From NCBI GenBank assembly GCA_021202715.1, contig JAJQCL010000171.1, positions 1 through 18,282 on the forward strand: 18,282 nucleotides of DNA, written 5' to 3'. Positions 7,977-14,315 of this stretch are shown one piece after another (position 1 is the stretch's first letter; each line of letters begins with the position of its first letter). This DNA is from Lachnospiraceae bacterium. Lineage in GTDB: Bacteria; Bacillota; Clostridia; Lachnospirales; Lachnospiraceae. Both the position numbers and the translations under genes were made by a program. The notes below the pieces were generated by a model, which searched no databases, had not been told where the DNA came from, and was given only the letters and a program-made list of their open reading frames with translations.

Positions 7977-9271
7977 ATGGGAACATATTTGAATCCGGGA
8001 TGTAAGGGCTTTGAGACGATTACAAACGGAATATATGTGGATAAAACCGGACTGATTGATTATATAAATCATACGATCGATACACCGCTTAAGCTGACAT
8101 GTTTCAGCCGTCCCCGGCGTTTTGGGAAATCCTTTGCTGCGAAAATGTTATGTGCCTATTATGACCGAAGCTGTGATTCCCGTACATTGTTTGAGGGACG
8201 GGAGATTTCCCGAAGAGATTCATTTGAGAAGGGATTAAATCAATATAATGTGGTCTATCTGGATATCACCTGGTTTATTTCACGAGCAAAAAACAAAGGT
8301 GTAAATGTCGTGCAGGATTTGCAGCAGGCTGTGATCCGGGAACTGGAGGAGGCCTTTCCGGGTTGCGTGGAAATGGGAGAGACCTATCTTCCGGATGCGC
8401 TTTCTGAGGTGACCAGAAAAGCGGCAGGCCGCTTTATTGTTATCATTGATGAGTGGGATGCACTGTTTCGTGAGGCGAAGAATGAGAAACGTCTGCAAAA
8501 GGATTATGTGGATCTGCTGAGAGGCCTCTTCAAAGGGGGACCAGCGACTGACGAAAGTATAGCGGCCGCCTATATGACGGGTATTCTGCCGATAAAAAAA
8601 TATGGGACAGAATCAGCTCTGACAGATTTTCGGGAATATACGATGACGAGTCCGGGAAGACTGGCTGAGTATGTTGGTTTACGGAGGCGGAAGTGAAAGG
8701 CCTGTGTGAGAGATATCCCATGGACTATGAGGATATGAAAACCTGGTACGATGGCTATTCGTTTCGCCAGATGGGGCACATATACAGCCCGAATTCCGTC
8801 ATGAATGCGATTCAGAATGGAGAAATTCAGAATTACTGGACACAGACGGAAACTTTTGAAAGCCTGAAGAAATATATTGGTATGGACTTTGACGGGTTGA
8901 AAGAGGCAATAACCCGTATGTTAGGCGGTGAATCGGTAGGAATAAAAATCAGCACATTCCAAAATGACATAACCTCTTTTGCAAATAAAAATGATGTTCT
9001 GACACTTCTGGTTCATTTAGGCTATCTGGCCTATGATTCAGAAAGGAGAGAGGCATTCATTCCGAATCTGGAGGTGGCTGAGGTCTTTGAAGACGCTGTG
9101 GGAAATGAGCAATGGGGCGCCGTAGGGAAAGCCATTGCGGAGTCGGAGCAATCGTTATGAAGGGGATCTGAAGGATTATTACGGGAATCTTTTGCTGGTT
9201 GGAATCAGTTACGACAAAGAATCGAAAGGAATAAATGCGAAGAAACAGGTTGTGTGATTGAATCGGCGTAG
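7977..9271 (+). pseudogene. AAA-ATPase-like / PD-(D/E)XK nuclease fusion protein, decayed
   Basis: The protein starts MGTYLNPG..., the standard start of the AAA-ATPase_like + PDDEXK_9 family (usually over 500 residues), behind an AAGGAAGGGGG ribosome site. The family is abundant in gut Clostridia and Bacteroidetes and has no settled function. The ATPase half is readable: IYVDKTGLI, FSRPRRFGKS (Walker-A-like) and FIVIIDEWDAL (Walker B). Three lesions are visible. (1) At TTT 8678-8680 one T is missing; restoring it gives YVGFTEAEVKGLCERY, and the frame continues to about 9157. (2) After AIAESEQSL (about 9160) the sequence jumps to NRYEGDLKDYYGNLLLVGISYDK (9149-9220, another frame), the last strands of the nuclease domain, so the catalytic core is missing. 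(3) Near 9225-9240 a further shift leads into the terminal CVIESA and TAG (9269-9271). The patch is more AT-rich than the flanking genes, which suggests transfer. Confidence 0.85.
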
Positions 9272-9280
9272 AGAATAAAT
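9256..9280 (+). repeat. 25-base direct repeat, copy 1
   Basis: The 25 bases at 9256-9280 (beginning GATTGAATCGGC, ending TAGAGAATAAAT) recur at 9678-9702 with one mismatch (G versus A at the 13th base). Copy 1 encodes the last codons and TAG stop of the nuclease pseudogene. Looser similarity extends on both sides: CAGGTTG just upstream and a TATAAT-containing promoter about 40 bases downstream occur in both copies. Confidence 0.85.
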
Positions 9281-9294
9281 CTGTATCTTCTGAG

Positions 9295-9335
9295 TTGAAT
9301 TTGCATTGCAGATGATGTATAATGCAGATGCAATG
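9295..9335 (+). promoter_or_regulatory. Antitoxin promoter with overlapping operator dyad
   Basis: TTGAAT (9295-9300) and TATAAT (9318-9323) are spaced by 17 bases, 37 bases before the antitoxin start. A perfect 7-bp inverted repeat, CATTGCA (9304-9310) and TGCAATG (9329-9335), is centred on the -10 box, and TGCAGATG occurs twice (9307-9314, 9323-9330 region). This arrangement fits autorepression by the RelB/DinJ protein, as known for type II toxin-antitoxin loci; binding here is inferred. Confidence 0.65.
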
Positions 9336-9359
9336 AAATGTGAAAGGAGCTGACTTTAC

Positions 9360-9635
9360 ATGGCTGATTCGACAAATTTCAGTGTTCGTATGGACAGCGA
9401 TATTAAGAAGCGGTGTGAAGCTCTGTATGGGGAGCTGGGCATAAACCTGACTACTGCGATCAATGTTTTCCTTCGCCAGTCGCTCCGCGTCGGTGGCTTC
9501 CCGTTTGATGTGCGAATTGATCGGCCGAACAAGGAGACGGTTGCCGCCATGCTGGAAGCGGAGCGTATCGCACATGATCCCAGTGTGAAGCATTATTCTG
9601 ACGTAGAAGAAGCCCTTCAGGAGCTGAAAAGATGA
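9360..9635 (+). CDS. RelB/DinJ-family type II antitoxin
   Basis: A 91-residue protein with a ribosome site GAAAGGAG (9342-9349) ten bases before the ATG. The N-terminal half (FSVRMDSDIKKRCEALYGELG, then INLTTAINVFLRQSLRVGGFPFDV) is the ribbon-helix-helix DNA-binding and dimerisation region of the RelB/DinJ family; the C-terminal part (DVEEALQELKR) is the toxin-binding helix type. It would neutralise a RelE/YafQ-type mRNA interferase and repress its own promoter. The gene appears intact, but the toxin gene overlapping its stop codon is reduced to a remnant, so this is an orphan antitoxin. It could still protect against a related toxin elsewhere or act as a regulator. Confidence 0.93.
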   Translation: MADSTNFSVRMDSDIKKRCEALYGELGINLTTAINVFLRQSLRVGGFPFDVRIDRPNKETVAAMLEAERIAHDPSVKHYSDVEEALQELKR

Positions 9636-9679
9636 AGCGTGATGTTGTTTGGACGACCAGGTTACCCACCGCAGGTTGA
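9632..9679 (+). pseudogene. Remnant of RelE/YafQ-family toxin (5' end only)
   Basis: The ATG at 9632 overlaps the antitoxin stop (ATGA), the usual coupling in dinJ-yafQ/relBE pairs. The frame reads MKRDVVWTTR, which matches the start of YafQ/RelE-type toxins, then LPTAG and a TGA at 9677-9679: 15 codons where about 90 are expected. The sequence is replaced at about 9672 by copy 2 of the 25-base repeat region. No catalytic residues of the toxin remain. Confidence 0.7.
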
Positions 9680-9702
9680 TTGAATCGGCATAGAGAATAA
9701 AT
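9678..9702 (+). repeat. 25-base direct repeat, copy 2
   Basis: Matches 9256-9280 at 24 of 25 positions, including the TAG that ends the nuclease pseudogene in copy 1. It is preceded by CAGGTTG (9672-9678), as copy 1 is (9245-9251), but with a four-base gap relative to copy 1. It lies exactly where the toxin remnant ends and just before the tRNA promoter. Confidence 0.85.
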
Positions 9703-9712
9703 TTCTGGCATC

Positions 9713-9740
9713 TTGCAATTTGTCCGCGATGTGGTATAAT
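9713..9740 (+). promoter_or_regulatory. Promoter of the tRNA-Leu gene
   Basis: TTGCAA (9713-9718) and a perfect TATAAT (9735-9740) with a 16-base spacer lie 39 bases upstream of the mature tRNA start. Confidence 0.7.
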
Positions 9741-9779
9741 AAAACTCACGGTTGCCGCGGAAACGCGTGCCAACAGAGA

Positions 9780-9865
9780 GCCGGCATGGCGGAACTGGCA
9801 GACGCACAGGACTTAAAATCCTGCGGGTGGCGACACTCGTACCGGTTCGATCCCGGTTGCCGGCA
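9780..9865 (+). tRNA. tRNA-Leu (anticodon UAA)
   Basis: An 86-base class II tRNA. The acceptor arm GCCGGCA (9780-9786) pairs with TGCCGGC (9858-9864) and is followed by discriminator A (9865). The anticodon stem CAGGA/TCCTG (9807-9811, 9819-9823) encloses the loop CTTAAAA with anticodon TAA at 9814-9816. A long variable arm (around GGGTGGCGACACTC) and a T-arm ACCGG-TTCGATC-CCGGT (9841-9857) complete it. The 3' CCA is not encoded. It reads UUA leucine codons. It is a single-gene transcript with its own promoter and terminator. Confidence 0.96.
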
Positions 9866-9886
9866 GTGATACATTTTCCAGAGCTT

Positions 9887-9918
9887 GAGAGATATCCGAG
9901 AGGATGTCTCTCTTTTTT
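9887..9918 (+). terminator. Rho-independent terminator after tRNA-Leu
   Basis: An 11-bp stem GAGAGATATCC (9887-9897) with GGATGTCTCTC (9902-9912), GAGA loop, one G-U pair, followed by six T (9913-9918). It isolates the tRNA transcript from the downstream catabolic locus. Confidence 0.93.
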
Positions 9919-9963
9919 GATGCAAAATCTGCAACACCGGGCATGAAATATGAATGAACGGCT

Positions 9964-9994
9964 CCTGTCGGGGAATGATACAATGACTGACAGG
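9964..9994 (+). promoter_or_regulatory. Possible operator/promoter upstream of the amidohydrolase
   Basis: CCTGTC (9964-9969) and GACAGG (9989-9994) form a perfect 6-bp inverted repeat bracketing TACAAT (9979-9984), a reasonable -10 box with no good -35. This would fit an activator-dependent promoter, for example under the LysR-type regulator downstream. The link is inference. Confidence 0.35.
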
Positions 9995-10029
9995 CGGGGA
10001 AAATGCCAAGCCAAAAGGAGGAGACAGAG

Positions 10030-11065
10030 ATGGTGATTGATGCGAATTTATATTGGATTCCCGAACAGCTTTTTACGGATGAGACTCTGATGGAACAGCT
10101 TCTGGGGGAGGTTCCGGCAGAGTTTGGCTGGTACGGCCGGTGTGAGGAGATTCCGGGGACAAACGGGAAAAAACAGGTCGTTCTGGAGAAGCCGCTGGGA
10201 AGTCCGAACCTGAACTATGTGCAGGGGGATTATATTCTGGAAAAGCAGCTGGCAGACATGGATCTGGCGGGTGTGGAGAAGGCTGTGCTGAAGGTGCCGG
10301 GGTGCCATGAATGGATGAGTCTGGATTTTTGCCGGATGTTCAACGACGGAATGTATGAGTATGCGCAGAAAAGCGGTGGTCGGATGATTCCGCTGGCGGT
10401 GGTCCCTCCGTATGGAACGCCGGAAAACCTGGCTGAACTGGAACGCTGCCACGATGAGCTGGGAATGAAGGCCGTTCAGGTCAGCGCGCATTATGGGAAA
10501 ATCTATCTGGACGATGAAAAATTTGCCGCCTTTTTTGCCAAAATCAATGAGCTTCAGATGAATGTCTACGTGCATCATACGCCGATTCCCGCGGAATATC
10601 AGTCGTTTTGTGATTATAATAATGTGAGACGTTCCTATGGACGATGCGTGGATCAGGGACTGGCGGTCGGGCGCGATGTGTTCAGTGATTTCTTTGTGAG
10701 ATACCCCCATATTAAGATGGTTCATTCCATGCTCGGAGGGGGCTTCTTCGCGATTGCCAGCATGATGTTCCCACGGAAGGCAAAGAAAACAGAGGATGTC
10801 AGCCGTTTTAAATCGGACAGCGGTGCGACGGAAGCACGCTTCAGAGAACACATTTAATTTGAAATGACCCATGCGCAGCCGTGGGGAAAAGAACAGCTGG
10901 AATGCGCGGTGAAGGTGCTCGGCGCCGATCATATCATTTTCGGAACCTCTTATCCGGTGCGCAGGGAGTGGCTGACCGACGGTCCGGCCTTCGTGCGGGC
11001 GCTGGATATCCCGGAAGAAAGAGCTGATGCTTCACGGAAATGCGGAAGAGATGTACTGTGATTGA
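10030..11065 (+). pseudogene. Amidohydrolase (Amidohydro_2 superfamily), broken by nonsense and frameshift
   Basis: The start ATG (10030) follows AAAAGGAGGAG (10013-10023). The protein reads as an amidohydrolase-2-type barrel: MVIDANLYWIPEQLF, LAVVPPYGTPENLAELERC, YVHHTPIPAEY, MVHSMLGGGFFAIASMM. After FREHI an in-frame TAA (10855-10857) interrupts it; the same frame goes on with FEMTHAQPWGKEQLECAVKVLGADHIIFGTSYPVRREWL. At AAA 11018-11020 one extra A shifts the frame; removing it restores EELMLHGNAEEMYCD and TGA at 11063-11065. Relatives include decarboxylases and hydrolases of cyclic or aromatic acids. The usual N-terminal HxH metal pair is not visible (ANLYW instead), nor the Asp before YP near the C-terminus (GTSYP), so the subgroup may not be a standard metal-dependent hydrolase. 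It stands just upstream of the LysR gene and was probably part of the same catabolic locus. Confidence 0.85.
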
Positions 11066-11090
11066 TTTTTCCTGTAAAAACATGTAGACT
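11062..11090 (+). promoter_or_regulatory. Putative promoter of the LysR-type regulator
   Basis: TTGATT (11062-11067) and TAGACT (11085-11090) are spaced by 17 bases, 39 bases before the regulator start. The -35 overlaps the last codons of the amidohydrolase pseudogene. Confidence 0.45.
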
Positions 11091-11129
11091 GAAGGAAAGA
11101 GTACAACGGAGAGGAGGGCGGCCGAAGAG

Positions 11130-12026
11130 ATGGAAACAAAAAATATTCAGGAGTTTCTTGCGCTGGCCAAGCTGGGAAGCTCTTATTCCGCAGCAGAAAA
11201 GACCTTTGTTTCACAGTCTTCTCTTGTGCGTCATATCCAGTCGATGGAAGAGGAATTCGGAGTGCCGCTCTTTGACCGGACCCGGCGCGGATTCACGCTC
11301 AATGCCAATGGAAAGCTCTTTCTGCCCTACGCCGAAAAAATCGCCATGCTCCAGGCGCAGTGCTATCGGGAGCTGCATCCGGAAGAGAAGTCGCCGGATG
11401 TGATCCGGGTTGCTGCAGAGGGAAAGATCATCGAGCTGATCATTGATTTCAAAAAAGAATATCCGGACTATGTGATCAATTATCAGAAGAGCGACGATAT
11501 CGAGACGGAGCTGCGTACGGGAGGGGTGGAGGTCGCGTTTCTTTCTACCATGACTTCGTCGCATGAGGATCTGATCTCAATTCCTTTCTATAAGGAAGAG
11601 GTGTTGGCCGTCCTGTATGAAGGTCATCCTCTTGCAGAGCGAGAGTCGGTTCATCTGGAAGAACTGAAAAATGAGAACTTTGTGTCGCTTTGCGATGATG
11701 TTGTGTTCGACGAGACGTTTCTGGAGCGGTACCGCAAGGTCGGCTTTACGCGCAAGCTCTCCGTATCCGTGCCGGTGGGGACGGACATGATCCGCATGGT
11801 GAAGGAGGGGCTCGGGATCACGCTGATTCATGGCGATGCGGAGACAGTACCGGTGTATCCGGGCGTAAAGATCATTCCGCTGGAGCCGCGGATGCAGTAC
11901 GAGGTACGGATGTGTTACCGCAACGATGTGCCGCTCTCAAAGGCGGCCGGGACTTTTGTCAATTTTGCCAAACACTGGAGGACGCATTTCAAAGAGATCA
12001 ATCTGTCATTTGATGCAGTCTTTTAA
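11130..12026 (+). CDS. LysR-type transcriptional regulator
   Basis: A 298-residue regulator with the LysR layout. The N-terminal winged helix-turn-helix (about residues 1-60) reads METKNIQEFLALAKLGSS, then SAAEKTFVSQSSLVRHIQSM, and EFGVPLFDRTRRGFTLNANG. The effector-binding alpha/beta domain (about 90-295) has the usual two-lobed pattern, including MVKEGLGITLIHGDA (the family's 'V..G.Gi...p' motif). GGAGAGGAGGG (11108-11118) is a rather distant ribosome site. It probably senses the substrate or an intermediate of the flanking pathway and controls the operon starting at 12231. Unlike most LysR genes it is not divergent from its presumed target; it is co-oriented and followed by its own terminator. 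Confidence 0.92.
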   Translation: METKNIQEFLALAKLGSSYSAAEKTFVSQSSLVRHIQSMEEEFGVPLFDRTRRGFTLNANGKLFLPYAEKIAMLQAQCYRELHPEEKSPDVIRVAAEGKIIELIIDFKKEYPDYVINYQKSDDIETELRTGGVEVAFLSTMTSSHEDLISIPFYKEEVLAVLYEGHPLAERESVHLEELKNENFVSLCDDVVFDETFLERYRKVGFTRKLSVSVPVGTDMIRMVKEGLGITLIHGDAETVPVYPGVKIIPLEPRMQYEVRMCYRNDVPLSKAAGTFVNFAKHWRTHFKEINLSFDAVF

Positions 12027-12049
12027 CGTTTAATACAGGAGACGACGAG

Positions 12050-12082
12050 CCGTCGTGCGGAGGAATCTGCACGGCGGTTTTT
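12050..12082 (+). terminator. Rho-independent terminator after the LysR gene
   Basis: CCGTCGTGC (12050-12058) pairs with GCACGGCGG (12069-12077) through one T-G pair, around a 10-base loop, followed by TTTTT (12078-12082). It separates the regulator from the operon downstream. Confidence 0.8.
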
Positions 12083-12136
12083 CTATACTTATCTTCGCTT
12101 CGTTTTTTGAACCATTCAATCCATTTTGTGATTTAT

Positions 12137-12196
12137 TGCAGCTCTGGAAAGGGTGATAGAATGACTTATGTGAAATTTGGCCAAAACTCCATAAGT
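12137..12196 (+). promoter_or_regulatory. Putative regulated promoter with nested operator dyad before the catabolic operon
   Basis: TAGAAT (12157-12162) is a plausible -10; TTGCAG (12136-12141) lies 15 bases upstream, a poor spacing that suggests activator dependence. Immediately downstream, ACTTATG (12164-12170) and CATAAGT (12190-12196) form a perfect 7-bp inverted repeat enclosing a second perfect palindrome, TTTGGCCAAA (12176-12185), almost on the same centre. At this position, near the transcription start, bound protein would repress; whether LysR or another regulator binds is unknown. Confidence 0.5.
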
Positions 12197-12230
12197 ATTG
12201 ACAACTCGGGAAACAGGGAGGAGACAGAGT

Positions 12231-13235
12231 ATGCAGGAAATGAAACCGGCAGATTACAGTGAGGACAGGTATTTCGGCGGCCCGGACAGTCCAAAACGGG
12301 CGGATGGGCTGCAGTTTGGTTATACTCCCTACTCGCTGAAATCTGAACAGGATGATTCCAACAAAATCACCAGAGAATGCTACGACAGCTATATGATCGA
12401 ATATCGCTATCTGGATTCCTGGACGGCGGATACGCACAAGGAGCTGTGGGGAGAAACCTTTGACACGCCGATCATGGTCGGAGGCCTTTCGGCGATCGCG
12501 CCGCTGCTTCATCCGAATGGTATGACAGAGATCGCCAAAGGCGCGCTGGCGATGAACACGCCGACTCTGTTCGGATATATTTCGAACCGGGAAGTGGATG
12601 AGCTAGTGGCCACAGGCGCAAAATGTGTCCGTATCGTCAAGATGCAGAGGGACAATGAAGCGGTGCTCGCCGAGATCCGTCATGATGAGGAATGCGGCTG
12701 TTTTGCCGTGGCGATGGATATCGATCACGGGATTGCCCCGGACGGGACGCTGTACCATCCGACGCCGGATTATGGTCAGCTCTGCCCCAAGACGACCGAG
12801 GAGATCGCCATGTATGTACAGGCCACAAAGCTGCCGTTTATCGCCAAAGGCGTCCTGTCCGTGCAGGATGCGGTGAAATGTGCGGATGCGGGTGTGGCCG
12901 CGATCCTTCTCTCTCATCACAAGGGCGAGATTGTGGATGCTGTGCCGCCGTTGTATGTGCTGCCGGAGATCCGTCAGGCTGTGGGTGATCGGGTGAAGAT
13001 CTTCGTAGACTGCGGAATCACGAGCGGCATCGATGCGTACAAGGCACTGGCGCTTGGCGCGGATCAGGTGTGTGTGGCGCGGAATCTCATCAAGCCTTAC
13101 ATGAAGGAAGGCGCTGCCGGGGTCGAGCGGAGACTGCGGGAGCTGACTGCCGAGCTGGCCTGCGTGATGGCGCGCACCTGCACACGGGACACAGACCATT
13201 TTGATCCGACGACGCTTCGGAAAAAGAACTGGTAA
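12231..13235 (+). CDS. FMN-dependent alpha-hydroxy-acid dehydrogenase/oxidase-like protein
   Basis: A 334-residue TIM-barrel flavoprotein. An ATG at 12231 with GGAGGAGA (12218-12225) is chosen over an upstream in-frame TTG. Family marks: PIMVGGLSAIAPLLHPNG (about 80-97, the 'P....P.g..gl.hp.Ge' motif), KCVRIVKM, PFIAKGVLSVQDA with the catalytic-type Lys206, ILLSHHKGEIVDAVPP (225-240), and VDCGITSGIDAYKALALGADQVCVAR (259-284), the FMN phosphate-binding part. The last two correspond to VSNHGGRQLD and DGGIRRGTDVLKALALGA of lactate/glycolate oxidases, so His229 or His230 would be the base, but the carboxylate-binding Arg of HGGRQLD is not present. It therefore probably oxidises an unusual hydroxy compound, or works as another FMN enzyme of this fold. 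First gene of the operon; the next gene starts 21 bases after it. Confidence 0.82.
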   Translation: MQEMKPADYSEDRYFGGPDSPKRADGLQFGYTPYSLKSEQDDSNKITRECYDSYMIEYRYLDSWTADTHKELWGETFDTPIMVGGLSAIAPLLHPNGMTEIAKGALAMNTPTLFGYISNREVDELVATGAKCVRIVKMQRDNEAVLAEIRHDEECGCFAVAMDIDHGIAPDGTLYHPTPDYGQLCPKTTEEIAMYVQATKLPFIAKGVLSVQDAVKCADAGVAAILLSHHKGEIVDAVPPLYVLPEIRQAVGDRVKIFVDCGITSGIDAYKALALGADQVCVARNLIKPYMKEGAAGVERRLRELTAELACVMARTCTRDTDHFDPTTLRKKNW

Positions 13236-13256
13236 ATCTTTTCAGGAGGAGAAAAC

Positions 13257-14264
13257 ATGAATATTGGAATTTGCGGCGCGGGAACCATCGCGTCATGGAT
13301 CTCAGACATCCTGGGACAGCTGAATCATGAGAACATCGTGAAATACGGCGTGGCGGGAATCTCTGCGGAGTCCTGTAAGCCCTTTGCGGAGAAATACGGC
13401 TGGCAGAAGATCTTCGACAGCTATGAGGAGCTGATGTGTGATCCGGCCGTTGATGTCGTGTACATCGCGGTGCCGAACCAGCTGCATATGGACCTGTGCC
13501 TGATGGCGCTGGAGCATGGAAAGAATGTGGTCGTGGAAAAACCGTTTGCCGTGAACGACAAACAGGCGAACGCCATGATCGAGAAGGCGAAAGAGAAGGG
13601 CGTCTTCCTCTCCGAAGCCTTGTGGCCGGCTTTCCTGCCGTCCCGTCATATCGTGGATCACATCATCAAAGACGGCAAGATCGGTACGCTGACGGGCGCG
13701 AAGATCGTCAGCAAAGCGAACGTGATGTTTATGGATCGCGTAAAGAAGCTGGAAACCGGTGGCGGGTCGCTCCTGGATATGGGACCGTATATCCTGAGCC
13801 GGATGACAAGCCATTTTGGGACAGGGTATGAGTCGGTGGAAGGCCATTTTGAGAAGCTGGAGACCGGCGTCGATTCCAGAGATTACTACACCGTGACGTA
13901 TCCGGGCGGCATTAAGATCGAATGTGTTTCGACGATCGACACGCCGGAGGAGGAGCGGGAGGAATACTGCGAGATCATGGGAACGGAGGGCAGCATTTAT
14001 ATGAATTCTGTCTCCAATCCGGATTATCTGGAGATCCGCAATCCGGACGGAACGGTGCGGGAAGTTCCCGGGCTGCCGCCGCTGATCGTGAACTCGGAGG
14101 TGCCTTTTGTGAAAGGGTATGAGCACGAGTGGATGGGCTTTGAGAAAGCGATCCGTGAGGGCAAAACGCAGGCCGGTGACGCACCGTGGGAGCAGACCCT
14201 GACGATCTCGAAGATCATGACGGAGCTGCGTGCGCAGGCGGGCGTTGTGTTCCCGTTTGAATAA
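13257..14264 (+). CDS. Gfo/Idh/MocA-family NAD(P)-dependent oxidoreductase
   Basis: A 335-residue, normal-length enzyme with AGGAGGAG just before its ATG. The N-terminal Rossmann fold has GICGAGTIA (4-12) for the dinucleotide, VVYIAVPNQLH (67-77) and VVVEKPFAVN (91-100) with the catalytic-type Lys95. SEALWPAFLP (119-128) resembles the dihydrodiol dehydrogenase/xylose dehydrogenase branch (EAxWxxFLP). The C-terminal domain has GGGSLLDMGPY (168-178), then the sheet that forms the oligomer face. Family members oxidise or reduce hydroxyls of sugars, inositols, sugar acids or dihydrodiols. Next to a sugar-type symporter and a hydrolase it probably acts on a sugar or glycoside; the substrate cannot be read. 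Confidence 0.9.
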   Translation: MNIGICGAGTIASWISDILGQLNHENIVKYGVAGISAESCKPFAEKYGWQKIFDSYEELMCDPAVDVVYIAVPNQLHMDLCLMALEHGKNVVVEKPFAVNDKQANAMIEKAKEKGVFLSEALWPAFLPSRHIVDHIIKDGKIGTLTGAKIVSKANVMFMDRVKKLETGGGSLLDMGPYILSRMTSHFGTGYESVEGHFEKLETGVDSRDYYTVTYPGGIKIECVSTIDTPEEEREEYCEIMGTEGSIYMNSVSNPDYLEIRNPDGTVREVPGLPPLIVNSEVPFVKGYEHEWMGFEKAIREGKTQAGDAPWEQTLTISKIMTELRAQAGVVFPFE

Positions 14265-14315
14265 AGGAGAAAAAGGAAACGGACCTGTATTACAGGGGTG
14301 AAGAAAGGAAACAAA

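Noticed and set aside
9245..9702. The two 25-base repeats as a CRISPR array or insertion-sequence ends
   Set aside because: There are only two copies, 422 bases apart, in direct orientation, with coding sequence and no transposase between them.
9780..9865. tRNA-Leu as integration site of a mobile element
   Set aside because: No integrase gene is present and I found no repeat of the tRNA 3' end nearby; the 25-base repeats lie upstream and do not contain tRNA sequence.
10003..10029. ATG at 10003 as start of the amidohydrolase
   Set aside because: The ribosome site AAAAGGAGGAG lies after it and fits the ATG at 10030, where homology-like sequence begins.
12198..12230. TTGACA at 12198-12203 as a -35 box or TTG start for the FMN enzyme
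   Set aside because: No -10 box follows at proper spacing, and the ATG at 12231 has a far better ribosome site.
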